Shown piece by piece: positions 42,009-50,426 of a stretch of 64,000 bases of DNA. Position 1 is the stretch's first letter; the number at the start of each line of letters is the position of its first letter. Under the pieces are notes generated by a model. That model ran no database searches. It was not told the DNA's origin and worked only from the letters and a program-made list of their open reading frames with translations. Source of the DNA: Amycolatopsis thermophila. GTDB taxonomy: Bacteria > Actinomycetota > Actinomycetes > Mycobacteriales > Pseudonocardiaceae. Location: NCBI RefSeq assembly GCF_030814215.1, contig NZ_JAUSUT010000001.1, forward strand, positions 2,790,001 to 2,854,000. The letters are read 5' to 3'. Both the position numbers and the translations under genes were made by a program.

Positions 42009-43304
42009 TCAGCCGAGGTCGCCGCCGCGGGTCTCGCGCAGGAACCAGACGCAGCCGGCGCAGATCACCGCGATCAGCGCGACGTACCCGGACACCGGCA
42101 GGGAGGAACCGGTCGCGGCGATGAGCTGCGTCGCCAGGATCGGGCTCACCCCACCGCCGATCACGCCACTGGCGTTGTACGCGATGGACGCGCCCGTGTA
42201 GCGGTAACGGGTCGCGAACAGCTCCGGCAGGAACGCGCCCATCGGGGCGAACAGCGCGGCGAACGCGATCATCCCGACCGCCATCGCGAGCGCGATCAGC
42301 ACCGGGTTGCCCGTGTTGATCAGCGCGAACATCGGGAACGCCCACACCACCGCGAGCACCGCCGCGCCCAGGCAGACCCGTTTCCGGCCCACCCGGTCCG
42401 ACCACGTGGCCAGCACCGGCGTCGCCAGGCCCATCACCAGGGCGCTGATCATCGCGCAGATCAGCAGCATGTTCTTGTCCAGCTTCAGCACGGTGGTGCC
42501 GTAGGACAGGGAGAACGTGGTGATCGTGTAGAAGAGCGTGTGCGCCAGGATGAACGCGCACGTCGACAGCAGCAGCGTCGCCGGCTGCCGCTTCACGACC
42601 TCGACGATCGGCACCTTCGCCTTGTCGTGCTCGGCCATCGCGCGCTCGAAGACCGGCGTCTCGGCGATCTTCATCCGGATGTAGTAGCCCAGCACGACGA
42701 GCAGGGCGCTGGCCAGGAACGGGATGCGCCAGCCCCAGTCGTCGAAGGACTGCTCCGACATCGTCCGGCCCAGCACCAGGAACGCGGCGCCGGCGATGAT
42801 GAACCCGATCGCCGGGCCCATCTGCGGGAAGCTCGACCACAGCCCGCGCCGGTTCTTCGGCGCGTATTCGGTGGCCAGCAGCACCGCGCCGCCCCATTCG
42901 CCGCCGAGCCCGAACCCCTGCAGGAACCGGCACAGCACCAGCAGGATCGGCGCGCCGATGCCGATCGCGTGGTAGGTGGGCAGCACGCCGATCGCCACGG
43001 TGCCGGTGCCCATGACCAGCAGCGACGCCACGAGCATCGCCTTGCGGCCGACGCGGTCGCCGAAGTGCCCGAACACCACGGCGCCCATCGGGCGCGCGAT
43101 GAACCCGACGCCGAACGTCGCGAAGGCGGCCAGCGTGCCGGCGAGCGCGGAGAACGTCGGGAAGAACTGGTGCCCGAACACCAGGGCCGCGGCCGTGCCG
43201 TAGAGGTAGAAGTCGTAGAACTCGATGGCCGTGCCGATGAAACTGGCGATCGCGATCCGCGAAGCCGACACCGGGGCGGCGGACGTCTGCGCGAGGGTGT
43301 TCAA
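42009..43304 (-). CDS. MHS-family MFS transporter (metabolite:H+ symporter)
   Basis: A 431-residue major facilitator of the metabolite:proton symporter group. Characteristic blocks are SFIGTAIEFYDFYLYG, GHFGDRVGRKAMLV, RFLQGFGLGGEWGGA, and in the second half WSDRVGRKRVC. Such proteins import dicarboxylates, aromatic acids, betaines or similar. I start at TTG 43304, six bases after AAGGAG; an ATG 102 bases upstream has no such site. The divergent-order PucR regulator lies 120 bases upstream on the same strand and probably controls it. Substrate unknown. Confidence 0.88.
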   Translation of the reverse strand: MNTLAQTSAAPVSASRIAIASFIGTAIEFYDFYLYGTAAALVFGHQFFPTFSALAGTLAAFATFGVGFIARPMGAVVFGHFGDRVGRKAMLVASLLVMGTGTVAIGVLPTYHAIGIGAPILLVLCRFLQGFGLGGEWGGAVLLATEYAPKNRRGLWSSFPQMGPAIGFIIAGAAFLVLGRTMSEQSFDDWGWRIPFLASALLVVLGYYIRMKIAETPVFERAMAEHDKAKVPIVEVVKRQPATLLLSTCAFILAHTLFYTITTFSLSYGTTVLKLDKNMLLICAMISALVMGLATPVLATWSDRVGRKRVCLGAAVLAVVWAFPMFALINTGNPVLIALAMAVGMIAFAALFAPMGAFLPELFATRYRYTGASIAYNASGVIGGGVSPILATQLIAATGSSLPVSGYVALIAVICAGCVWFLRETRGGDLG

Positions 43305-43424
43305 CGGCTGCTCCTTCGAGGCCTGGTGGTCCGGGTCGGAGTATCTGCGCACGCGTCGCCGGTCACGACCTACAACGGTCGGGTTTTCCCGCTCCCGATT
43401 CCTCATCCTGTCGAAAACGCCAGC

Positions 43425-44534
43425 TCACGCGACCAGGAGGGGGAGCAGCCGCAGACCCAGGTGCAGCGTGAGGCGATGCTCACCGTCGGCCAGGTCGAGC
43501 CCGGTGATCTCCTCGATGCGGTGCAGCCGGTAGTACAGCGAGGTCCGGTGGATGTGCAGCGCGGCCGCGGTGTCGAGGCTGGACCCGGCGTGGTCGAGGT
43601 AGGCGGTGAGGGTTTCGACGAGCCGCCCGTTGGTGTCCGACGCGAGCAGAGCCCGCAGGGGCTCGGGCAGGTGTTCGCGCTGCGGAGCGGGGATCCGCAG
43701 CAGGAGGGCGTAGGCGCCGAGGTCGTCCCAGTGCGCGATGCCGTCGAAGCGGGGCAGTGTCGCGGCGGCCCGCACGGCGATGGCGGCCCGGTCCCTGGCG
43801 ATCCAGGCGTGGCCGTCGGGCTGGGTCCCGACGCCGACGACGCAACGGCCTCCGTCGCCCAGCACGTCCTCGACCTGCTTGACGATCGCGGCCGCGTCGG
43901 CGCCGCCGAGCAGCACTCCCTGGCGGTCGCGCACGGCGAAGGACGGCTCGCGGCCGCGAGTGGCGGCCTCCAGCGCGGTGCGCAAGGCGACCTCGGTCCG
44001 GGCGCTGTCGCCGGTGATCACCTCGGCTATCAGGACGGTGGTGGTGTCGGGGAAGTCGTGCGTGACGGTGCGGTCGCCGCCGAGCAGCTTGCGCAGGGTC
44101 TCCTCGCGGGCCGTGCGTTCTTCGTCGGCGACCAGGAAATCGCGGTACAGCAACGCCGCGAGCGGTTCGGCCGCCGTCCGGATGGTCTCCAGCTGGGTGC
44201 CGGTGAGTGAGCCGTCGGGGTCGATGACCATCAGCAGGCCGAGCAGGACGCCGCGCCAGCGCAACGGCATGCTCACGCGCGCCAGCATGTCGAGGTCGGG
44301 CCGGGGCGGGATGACACCGGGTCCGGACCAGCGGGTCACGCCCTGCGCGAGGATGTGCCCGATCGCTTCGCTGCCCGCGCTGCGCTGCAGCATCGCGCGC
44401 ACCCGCACGGTGTCCTCGTCACCGAAGTGCCTGCTCGCGCACAGCAACCGGACCGACGGATCGTTGATCGCCACCGACCGGCCGAGCTCCTCCGCGAGTG
44501 CGTCGACCCTCCGCTGCAGTTCGCTGGTGACCAT
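43425..44534 (-). CDS. PucR-type transcriptional regulator
   Basis: A 369-residue regulator. The N-terminal half holds a GAF-like sensor (NDPSVRLLCASRHFGDEDTV). The C-terminus carries the PucR helix-turn-helix LDTAAALHIHRTSLYYRLHRIEEITGLDL. PucR-family regulators are usually activators that respond to purines, amino acids or aromatic compounds. It is placed upstream of, and on the same strand as, the MHS transporter and divergent from an SDR gene 108 bases away; either could be its target. Confidence 0.9.
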   Translation of the reverse strand: MVTSELQRRVDALAEELGRSVAINDPSVRLLCASRHFGDEDTVRVRAMLQRSAGSEAIGHILAQGVTRWSGPGVIPPRPDLDMLARVSMPLRWRGVLLGLLMVIDPDGSLTGTQLETIRTAAEPLAALLYRDFLVADEERTAREETLRKLLGGDRTVTHDFPDTTTVLIAEVITGDSARTEVALRTALEAATRGREPSFAVRDRQGVLLGGADAAAIVKQVEDVLGDGGRCVVGVGTQPDGHAWIARDRAAIAVRAAATLPRFDGIAHWDDLGAYALLLRIPAPQREHLPEPLRALLASDTNGRLVETLTAYLDHAGSSLDTAAALHIHRTSLYYRLHRIEEITGLDLADGEHRLTLHLGLRLLPLLVA

Positions 44535-44642
44535 GGCCCCATCATCTACCAGGCCGTTTCTCGGGTTTTCGGAAAGCCCGCCGCGCGGTCTTCGACGCCG
44601 TGTGGTTCCCCGGCCGGGACGAGCGCGCCGATACTGCGCCGC

Positions 44643-45422
44643 ATGGGGAGACTGGCCGGCAAGGTGGCGCTCGTCTTCGGCGCGGGGTCGAGCGGCGACG
44701 GGATGAGCAACGGGAAGGCGGCCGCGCTCGCCTACGCCCGGGAGGGGGCCCGGGTCGCCGCGATCGACGTGAACCCGGCGGAGGCGGAGCGCACCGCCGC
44801 GGCCATCGCCGACGCGGGCGGGAAGGCGCTGGCGATGACCGCGGACGTGACGGTCGAGTCGCAGGTCGCCGCGGTGGTGGCGGAGGCCGGGTCACGGCTC
44901 GGCGCGCCGACCGTGCTGCACAACAACGTCGGCGCGACCCGCGTCGGGGACGTGGTCGACCTCGCGCTGGCGGACTGGGATGCCGCCCTGGCGGTGAACC
45001 TGCGGCCGGTGTTCCTGACCTGCAAGCACGTCCTGCCGCGGATGCTCGCGGCCGGCGGCGGCGCGGTGGTGAACGTGTCGTCGATCGCGTCGATCCGGGA
45101 CACCGGGTACGTCTACCCGGGGTACAGCGCGGCGAAGGCGGCGGTGAACCAGCTGACGGTGTCGCTGGCGCTGCGCTACGCGGGCGACGGCATCCGGGTG
45201 AACGCGATCCTGCCCGGCCTGATCGAGACGCCTCTGGTGACGCGGGGCATCGCGGCCGATCCGCGGGAGCTGGAGCGGCGGCACGCGGCGAGCCCGACCG
45301 GGCGGATGGGCAGCCCGTGGGACGTCGCCGCGGCCGCGGTGTTCCTGGCCTCCGACGAGGCGGCCTACGTCAACGGCGTGTGCCTGCCGGTGGACGGCGG
45401 CCTATCCGCCCGCTGCCCGTAG
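44643..45422 (+). CDS. SDR-family oxidoreductase
   Basis: A 259-residue classical short-chain dehydrogenase. The nucleotide motif is LVFGAGSSGDGMSNG, an unusual extended TGxxxGxG loop. Asp in VAAIDVNPAEA suggests NAD preference. The later blocks are LHNNVGATRVGD, NVSSIASI, and the catalytic YPGYSAAKAAV (Tyr and Lys). Substrate unknown. Divergent from pucR. Confidence 0.92.
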   Translation: MGRLAGKVALVFGAGSSGDGMSNGKAAALAYAREGARVAAIDVNPAEAERTAAAIADAGGKALAMTADVTVESQVAAVVAEAGSRLGAPTVLHNNVGATRVGDVVDLALADWDAALAVNLRPVFLTCKHVLPRMLAAGGGAVVNVSSIASIRDTGYVYPGYSAAKAAVNQLTVSLALRYAGDGIRVNAILPGLIETPLVTRGIAADPRELERRHAASPTGRMGSPWDVAAAAVFLASDEAAYVNGVCLPVDGGLSARCP

Positions 45423-45435
45423 GCATCGGTCCACC

Positions 45436-45449
45436 GGGGCGGCCGCCCC
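45436..45449. terminator. palindrome between convergent genes
   Basis: GGGGCGGCCGCCCC is a perfect 14-bp palindrome 14 bases after the SDR stop and 16 bases from the stop of the convergent CoA-binding gene. It is a weak candidate for a shared terminator. Confidence 0.35.
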
Positions 45450-45464
45450 GCACGCGGGCCTCGT

Positions 45465-45872
45465 CTAGTGCTTCGTGATCCGGCCCAGCGCGCGGACCAC
45501 CGCGATGCACCGGTCCTCGACGTAGTCCAGTCCGCCCGCCTCGGCGATCCTGCGCGCCTCGGCCGAGGCGATCCCCTGCTGCAGCCACACCGCCTTCGCA
45601 CCGATCGCCACCGCCTGTTCGGCGACTCCCGGCGCCTCGGGCGAGGGGCGGAACACGTCGACGATGTCGACCGGTTCGGGGATGTCCGCGAGCGACCGGT
45701 AGGCCTTCTCGCCGAGGATCTCGTCGGCGGACGGGTGTACGGGGATGATGCGGAACCCGGCGGCCTGCATCGCCGCCGGAACCGAGTGCGCGGCCTTCGC
45801 CGGGTTGCGGCTCAGGCCCACGACGGCGATCGTGTTCGCGGCTTTCAGGACTTCTTCGGCGTGGTCGGCCAT
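45465..45872 (-). CDS. CoA-binding domain protein (YccU-like)
   Basis: A 135-residue protein consisting only of a Rossmann-like CoA_binding domain. Visible blocks are TIAVVGLSRNPAKAAHSVPAAM, FRIIPVHPSADEILGEKAYRSL, VDIVDVFRPSPEAPGVAEQA and AKAVWLQQGIASAEARR. Such stand-alone domains resemble the N-terminal part of succinyl-CoA synthetase alpha. The ligand and role are not known. It lies 28 bases downstream of the KAP NTPase gene on the same strand and may be co-transcribed. Confidence 0.88.
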   Translation of the reverse strand: MADHAEEVLKAANTIAVVGLSRNPAKAAHSVPAAMQAAGFRIIPVHPSADEILGEKAYRSLADIPEPVDIVDVFRPSPEAPGVAEQAVAIGAKAVWLQQGIASAEARRIAEAGGLDYVEDRCIAVVRALGRITKH

Positions 45873-45900
45873 ACTCCGTGGAACCCCCGCCGAGCAGGCG

Positions 45901-48060
45901 CTATTCCACCGCCAGCCCGCGCGCGGCGCGGAAGGCGGTCAGCAGGTCCATCGACACCCGCGGGTCGAAGGCCATCTGCTGCCGGGCCAGCGCGAGCAGT
46001 TGCGGCTCGCCGCCGGGCACGCCGTACAGCGCATCGGTGGTGAGGTCGTCGGTGAAGACCTCGCGCAGCGTGACGCAGAACAGCAGGTACGCGGACGCCT
46101 GCGCGCGCAACGCGTCCAACCCGTCGCCGGAACGGATCTTCGCCGCCAGCGCGCGCAGTTCCTCGTGGCCGTGCGCCGCCGCGATCGCCACCAGGTCCGC
46201 GATCAGGCTCGACCGCTCCGGCGAGGGTTCGAGGCCGCGGGCGGCGCCGGTGAACGCGTGCGCCTTGCGGTCCAGCTCGCGCCGCACGAGCTGCTCGACG
46301 ACCTCGCCGAGGGACTGCCCGCGGGGCAGGTCGAGCAGGTCGATCACGGTGCGCCGCAGGTCGCGGGGGAGCCCGCCGGACAGGCAGTGGCACAGGCACC
46401 CGAACTGTTCCGGCAACCCGGGCACGCGACGGCTGATCCACTCGCGGGTGTCGTCCGGCGTGAAGTTGTCCAGCCGCACCATCTCGGCGAACGCGCTGTC
46501 GAACGCGTCGCGCGCCGGGATGCCGCGGCGTTCGAACGAGACGATCGCGTCGTCGGACACCGACACCAGGAACAGGCAGCCGGGCACGTCGAAGATGCCC
46601 TTGACGTCGTTGACCAGCTCCTGCGCCTTCTCCGGCTCGGCGATCTTGTCCAGCTCGTCGATCGCGATCACCACGCGGTCGGCCACGCCCGCCGCCCGCA
46701 GCTCGTCGGCCGCGTACTCGGCGAAGGCGCGGAACTCGTCGACCACCTCCGGGTAGCTCAGTTGCTGTTCGGCGCTCTGCGTGGAGCGGGTCCAGCCGGC
46801 CTCGCTCTTCAGGGGCAGGGTCAGCTTGCCGGACCAGCCGGTCGTGTAGGTCTGCAGGAACCGGATGCGGCGCAGCTGCTGACCGGCCACCGCGCGCAGT
46901 TCGCGCAACCGGGGCGAGGTCCGCGGACGCCTCGCGCCGCGGATCCCGCGCCACAGCAGCGAACCGAGACCGAGCAGAACGGACAGGGCGAGGAGCCCGG
47001 CGAGCGCCAGCACCGCGACCCGCCACCCGTCGAGGTCCCGGAACGGGCTGGGCGGATCGGCCACGAACCCGGCCGGCGAGCGGCCCCACGCCCAGCTGCC
47101 CAGCAAGACCAGGACCACGGCCGCGGCGAGGTGCCACAGCAGCGACCGGAGCAGGCCCGCGACGCGTTCCCGGCGGCGGGCGGGGGCGACCAGGCGGGCG
47201 AACGTCGGCCACCGCTCCGGCCGGTCGCCGCCGTGGGTGCGGGTGATGACCTCCTTGGCCAGCAGGGCGTGCAGGTGGAGCACGAAGTCGCGGGCGTCGT
47301 ACCGGGCGGGCGCGGAGGCGATCACGGCCAGCGGCGGCCGGTCCGGGTCACCGAGCACGCCGGTGGCGACGAACCGGATCGCGGTCGTCTTGCCGACCCC
47401 GCGGTGCCCGGCGAGCGCGATGGCACCGGTTTCGGAACGGGCGACGGCGGTGCGCAGCCGTTCGCCGGCGCCGGTGATGACGGCCGTGGCCGCCGGTGTT
47501 TCGGCGTAGAGGTCGCGGACGGCGCGGTAGGTGAACTCGGTGCTGTCCGGCGGTATCCGCCTGTCCTCGATGAAGCGCCGCAGGGCCGGCCACACGATCC
47601 GGTCCGCCGCGTACTCGCGCCACAGGTCGTCGACGGGCAGGGCGACCACGCGCGAGACCAGCCCCCGCAGCGGGGTCAGCCAGCGGGAGCCGAGGCGGCA
47701 GGCGGCCGCCAGCACGGCGAGGTACCCGGCCACGCCGAACACCGCGAACCCCCACGGCAGGTGCGGCCACGCGCGGACCAGCAGCAACTGGTAACCGAAC
47801 AGCGCGGCGAACGCGGCGGCCAGCCGGAGCCGGACCGGGGCGTCCCCGCCGGGCAGCGCGGACGTGACCACCAGTTCGGCGCCGGGGTCGCGCAGGAAGC
47901 CGGCCCGGCCCTCGGTCAGCCGGTCGCGGAGGTGCCGGTCGCCGAGGAGCGCGGCTCGCGCCTCGCGGTGGGGGATCCGCTCCTCGGCGAGGATCCGGCG
48001 CGCTTCCGCGGTCGACACGACGGCCTCGATCAGCAGGTCGTCGTTCCCCAGCACGTCCAC
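45901..48060 (-). CDS. membrane-embedded KAP-type P-loop NTPase
   Basis: A 719-residue protein. Walker A is AGHRGVGKTT (217-226) and Walker B is VVIAIDELDKI (463-473). Two hydrophobic pairs are visible: one at about 79-121, before the NTPase domain, and one at about 306-370, inserted between Walker A and Walker B. The insertion of a transmembrane pair between the two motifs is the hallmark of KAP NTPases. A conserved SVSDDAIVSFERRG arginine-finger-like block and RDLRRTVIDLLDL follow. Substrate and partner are unknown; the family is often linked to membrane-associated signalling complexes. It starts 35 bases from selD on the same strand. Confidence 0.82.
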   Translation of the reverse strand: MDVLGNDDLLIEAVVSTAEARRILAEERIPHREARAALLGDRHLRDRLTEGRAGFLRDPGAELVVTSALPGGDAPVRLRLAAAFAALFGYQLLLVRAWPHLPWGFAVFGVAGYLAVLAAACRLGSRWLTPLRGLVSRVVALPVDDLWREYAADRIVWPALRRFIEDRRIPPDSTEFTYRAVRDLYAETPAATAVITGAGERLRTAVARSETGAIALAGHRGVGKTTAIRFVATGVLGDPDRPPLAVIASAPARYDARDFVLHLHALLAKEVITRTHGGDRPERWPTFARLVAPARRRERVAGLLRSLLWHLAAAVVLVLLGSWAWGRSPAGFVADPPSPFRDLDGWRVAVLALAGLLALSVLLGLGSLLWRGIRGARRPRTSPRLRELRAVAGQQLRRIRFLQTYTTGWSGKLTLPLKSEAGWTRSTQSAEQQLSYPEVVDEFRAFAEYAADELRAAGVADRVVIAIDELDKIAEPEKAQELVNDVKGIFDVPGCLFLVSVSDDAIVSFERRGIPARDAFDSAFAEMVRLDNFTPDDTREWISRRVPGLPEQFGCLCHCLSGGLPRDLRRTVIDLLDLPRGQSLGEVVEQLVRRELDRKAHAFTGAARGLEPSPERSSLIADLVAIAAAHGHEELRALAAKIRSGDGLDALRAQASAYLLFCVTLREVFTDDLTTDALYGVPGGEPQLLALARQQMAFDPRVSMDLLTAFRAARGLAVE

Positions 48061-48094
48061 GGTCGATCACACTAGGACAGCGCGTGCCCGCCGG

Positions 48095-49087
48095 TCACCG
48101 CACCACGACGACGTGCTCCCCGCGCGGGACCAGCTCGCCGATCACCGGCGCGCCCGGGATCTCGCCGGCCAGCAGGAGGCCGCCGGAGGTCTGGGCGTCG
48201 GCGAGCAGCAGGGCCTCGTCCTCGCTCACCGCGGACAGGTCGGTGTGCGGGCGGACCCAGTCGAGGTTGCGCCGCGTGCCGCCGCTGACGTGACCGGCCG
48301 CCAGCGCCGCCCGCGCTCCCTCCACATAGGACACGGCGGCCGAGTCGACGACGGCGGTCACCCCGCTCGCGCGCGCCATCTTGTACAGGTGCCCGAGCAG
48401 GCCGAAGCCGGTCACGTCGGTGGCGGCGGTGATCCCCGCGTCGAGCGCGGCCCGCGCGGCACCGTCGTTCAACGTCGTCATCACCTCGATCGCCTCCGGA
48501 AAGCGTTCCCCGGTGGCCTTGTGACGCGAGTTGAGCACCCCGATGCCGAGCGGCTTGGTCAGCGACAACGGCAGGCCCGCGCGCGCGGAATCGTTGCGCA
48601 GCAGGCGATCCGGGTCGCCGGTGCCGGTGACCGCCAGGCCGTACTTGGGCTCGGGGTCGTCGACGCTGTGGCCACCGGCGAGGTGGCACCCCGCCGCCGC
48701 GCACACCTCGGCGCCACCGCGCAGCGCTTCCGCCGCCAGCTCGAACGGCAGCACCTCGCGCGGCCACCCGAGCAGGTTCACCGCCACGACCGGGCGGCCG
48801 CCCATCGCGTAGACGTCGGACAGCGCGTTGGCCGCCGCGATGCGGCCCCAGTCGTACGGATCGTCGACCACCGGGGTGAAGAAGTCCGTGGTGGCGATGA
48901 GGGCCAGCCCGTCCCGGATCCGCACGGCCGCGGCGTCGTCGCCGTCGTCCAGGCCCACCACCAGTTCGCCGGCCGGGTCCACCGGGGCCTGCCCGGCCAG
49001 GCCGCGCACCACGTCCTCCAGCTCGCCGGGCGGGATCTTGCACGCGCATCCGCCGCCGTGCGCGTACTGCGTCAGTCGGTATCCCAT
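48095..49087 (-). CDS. selD: selenide, water dikinase (selenophosphate synthase)
   Basis: A 330-residue SelD. The N-terminal glycine-rich loop is HGGGCACKIPP, with the catalytic pair Cys14 and Lys17 (Cys17 and Lys20 of E. coli); here the catalytic position is Cys, not Sec. Later blocks are FFTPVVDDPYDWGRIAAAN, AGGHSVDDPEPKYGL, TKPLGIGVL, and ATDVTGFGLLGH. It makes selenophosphate for tRNA-Sec and for selenouridine. It is divergent from selA, leaving 55 bases for both promoters. Confidence 0.95.
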   Translation of the reverse strand: MGYRLTQYAHGGGCACKIPPGELEDVVRGLAGQAPVDPAGELVVGLDDGDDAAAVRIRDGLALIATTDFFTPVVDDPYDWGRIAAANALSDVYAMGGRPVVAVNLLGWPREVLPFELAAEALRGGAEVCAAAGCHLAGGHSVDDPEPKYGLAVTGTGDPDRLLRNDSARAGLPLSLTKPLGIGVLNSRHKATGERFPEAIEVMTTLNDGAARAALDAGITAATDVTGFGLLGHLYKMARASGVTAVVDSAAVSYVEGARAALAAGHVSGGTRRNLDWVRPHTDLSAVSEDEALLLADAQTSGGLLLAGEIPGAPVIGELVPRGEHVVVVR

Positions 49088-49142
49088 GCCGACATCGTGC
49101 CCCTCGCGCGCTGCGACGGCCCGGCGGAGTTGGGATCATGGT

Positions 49143-50426
49143 GTGGTGCCCGATCCCCGTCGCCGTGTGCCGCGAACCGACGTGCTGCTCGCGCACCCGC
49201 GTCTGGCCGACGCGGAGCGCGTGCTCGGCCGTGCCCTGGTCAAGGCCGCGGTGATCGCGGCGCAGGACCGCGCGCGGGCCGGCGAGATCGAGCCGGAGGA
49301 GGTCGCCGAGCACGCGATCGCGGCCCTGCCGCCCACCGCGACCAGCCTGCGCCCGGTGGTCAACGCGACGGGCGTCGTCGTGCACACCAACCTCGGCCGG
49401 GCGCCGCTGTCGCAGGCCGCGCTGGACGCGGTGGTCACCGCCGGGCGCAGCACCGACGTCGAGTTCGACCTCGCCACCGGCCGCCGTGCCCGGCGCGGCC
49501 GGGGTGCGCTCGCCGCGCTGGCCGGCGCGGTGCCCGCGGCGGGCGGAGTGCACGTGGTCAACAACAACGCCGCGGCCCTGCTGCTGGCCGCGCTCGCGCT
49601 CGCGCCCGGCAAGGAGATCGTGATCAGCCGCGGCGAGCTGGTCGAGATCGGGGACGGGTTCCGCATCCCCGAACTGCTGGAGTCCGCCGGCGCGCGGTTG
49701 CGGGAGGTCGGCACCACGAACCGGACCAGCCTGCGCGACTACTCCTCGGCGCTCGGGCCGGACACCGGGTTCGTGCTCAAGGTGCACCCGTCGAACTTCC
49801 GGGTCACCGGCTTCACCGCGGAGGTGCCGGTCCGCGAGCTGGCCACCCTCGACGTGCCGCTGGTGGTCGACATCGGGTCCGGGCTGCTGACCCCGCACCC
49901 GGCCCTGCCGGACGAACCGGACGCGACCACGGCGCTGCGCGACGGCGCCGACCTCGTGACCGCCAGCGGCGACAAGCTCCTGGGCGGTCCGCAGGCCGGG
50001 TTGCTGCTGGGAACGGCCGAGCTGGTGGAGCGGTTGCGGCGGCATCCGGCGGCGCGCGCGTTGCGGGTCGACAAGTTGACACTGGCCGCGCTGGAGGCGA
50101 CGGTGCGCGGTCCGGAACCGCCGGTCGCGCGGGCGCTCGTCGCGGACGTGACGGAGCTGCGGCGGCGGGCGGAAGCGCTGGCCGCGCGGATACCGGACGC
50201 CTCGGTGGTGTCGTGTGCCGCGGCCGTCGGCGGTGGCGGCGCGCCGGGCGTGGAGCTGCCGTCGGTCGCGGTGAGCCTGCCGGAGTGGTGCGCGGAACCG
50301 CTGCGGACCGGGACGCCCTCGGTCGTGGGCCGGGTCGAGCACGGGCGCTGCCTGCTCGACCTGCGCACGGTCGATCCGGACGAGGACGAACTGCTGCTCG
50401 CGGCGGTGCGCGCATGCACGTCGTAG
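49143..50426 (+). CDS. selA: L-seryl-tRNA(Sec) selenium transferase
   Basis: A 427-residue SelA. Recognisable blocks are PVVNATGVVVHTNLGRAPLS, NNAAALLLAALA, the SRGELVEIGDGFRIP segment and the PLP lysine Lys278 in ASGDKLLGGPQAG. It converts Ser-tRNA(Sec) to Sec-tRNA(Sec) using selenophosphate. Two adjacent GTGs (49143, 49146) are possible starts; I use the first. Its 3' end overlaps selB by 13 bases, so the two are coupled. Confidence 0.94.
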   Translation: MVPDPRRRVPRTDVLLAHPRLADAERVLGRALVKAAVIAAQDRARAGEIEPEEVAEHAIAALPPTATSLRPVVNATGVVVHTNLGRAPLSQAALDAVVTAGRSTDVEFDLATGRRARRGRGALAALAGAVPAAGGVHVVNNNAAALLLAALALAPGKEIVISRGELVEIGDGFRIPELLESAGARLREVGTTNRTSLRDYSSALGPDTGFVLKVHPSNFRVTGFTAEVPVRELATLDVPLVVDIGSGLLTPHPALPDEPDATTALRDGADLVTASGDKLLGGPQAGLLLGTAELVERLRRHPAARALRVDKLTLAALEATVRGPEPPVARALVADVTELRRRAEALAARIPDASVVSCAAAVGGGGAPGVELPSVAVSLPEWCAEPLRTGTPSVVGRVEHGRCLLDLRTVDPDEDELLLAAVRACTS

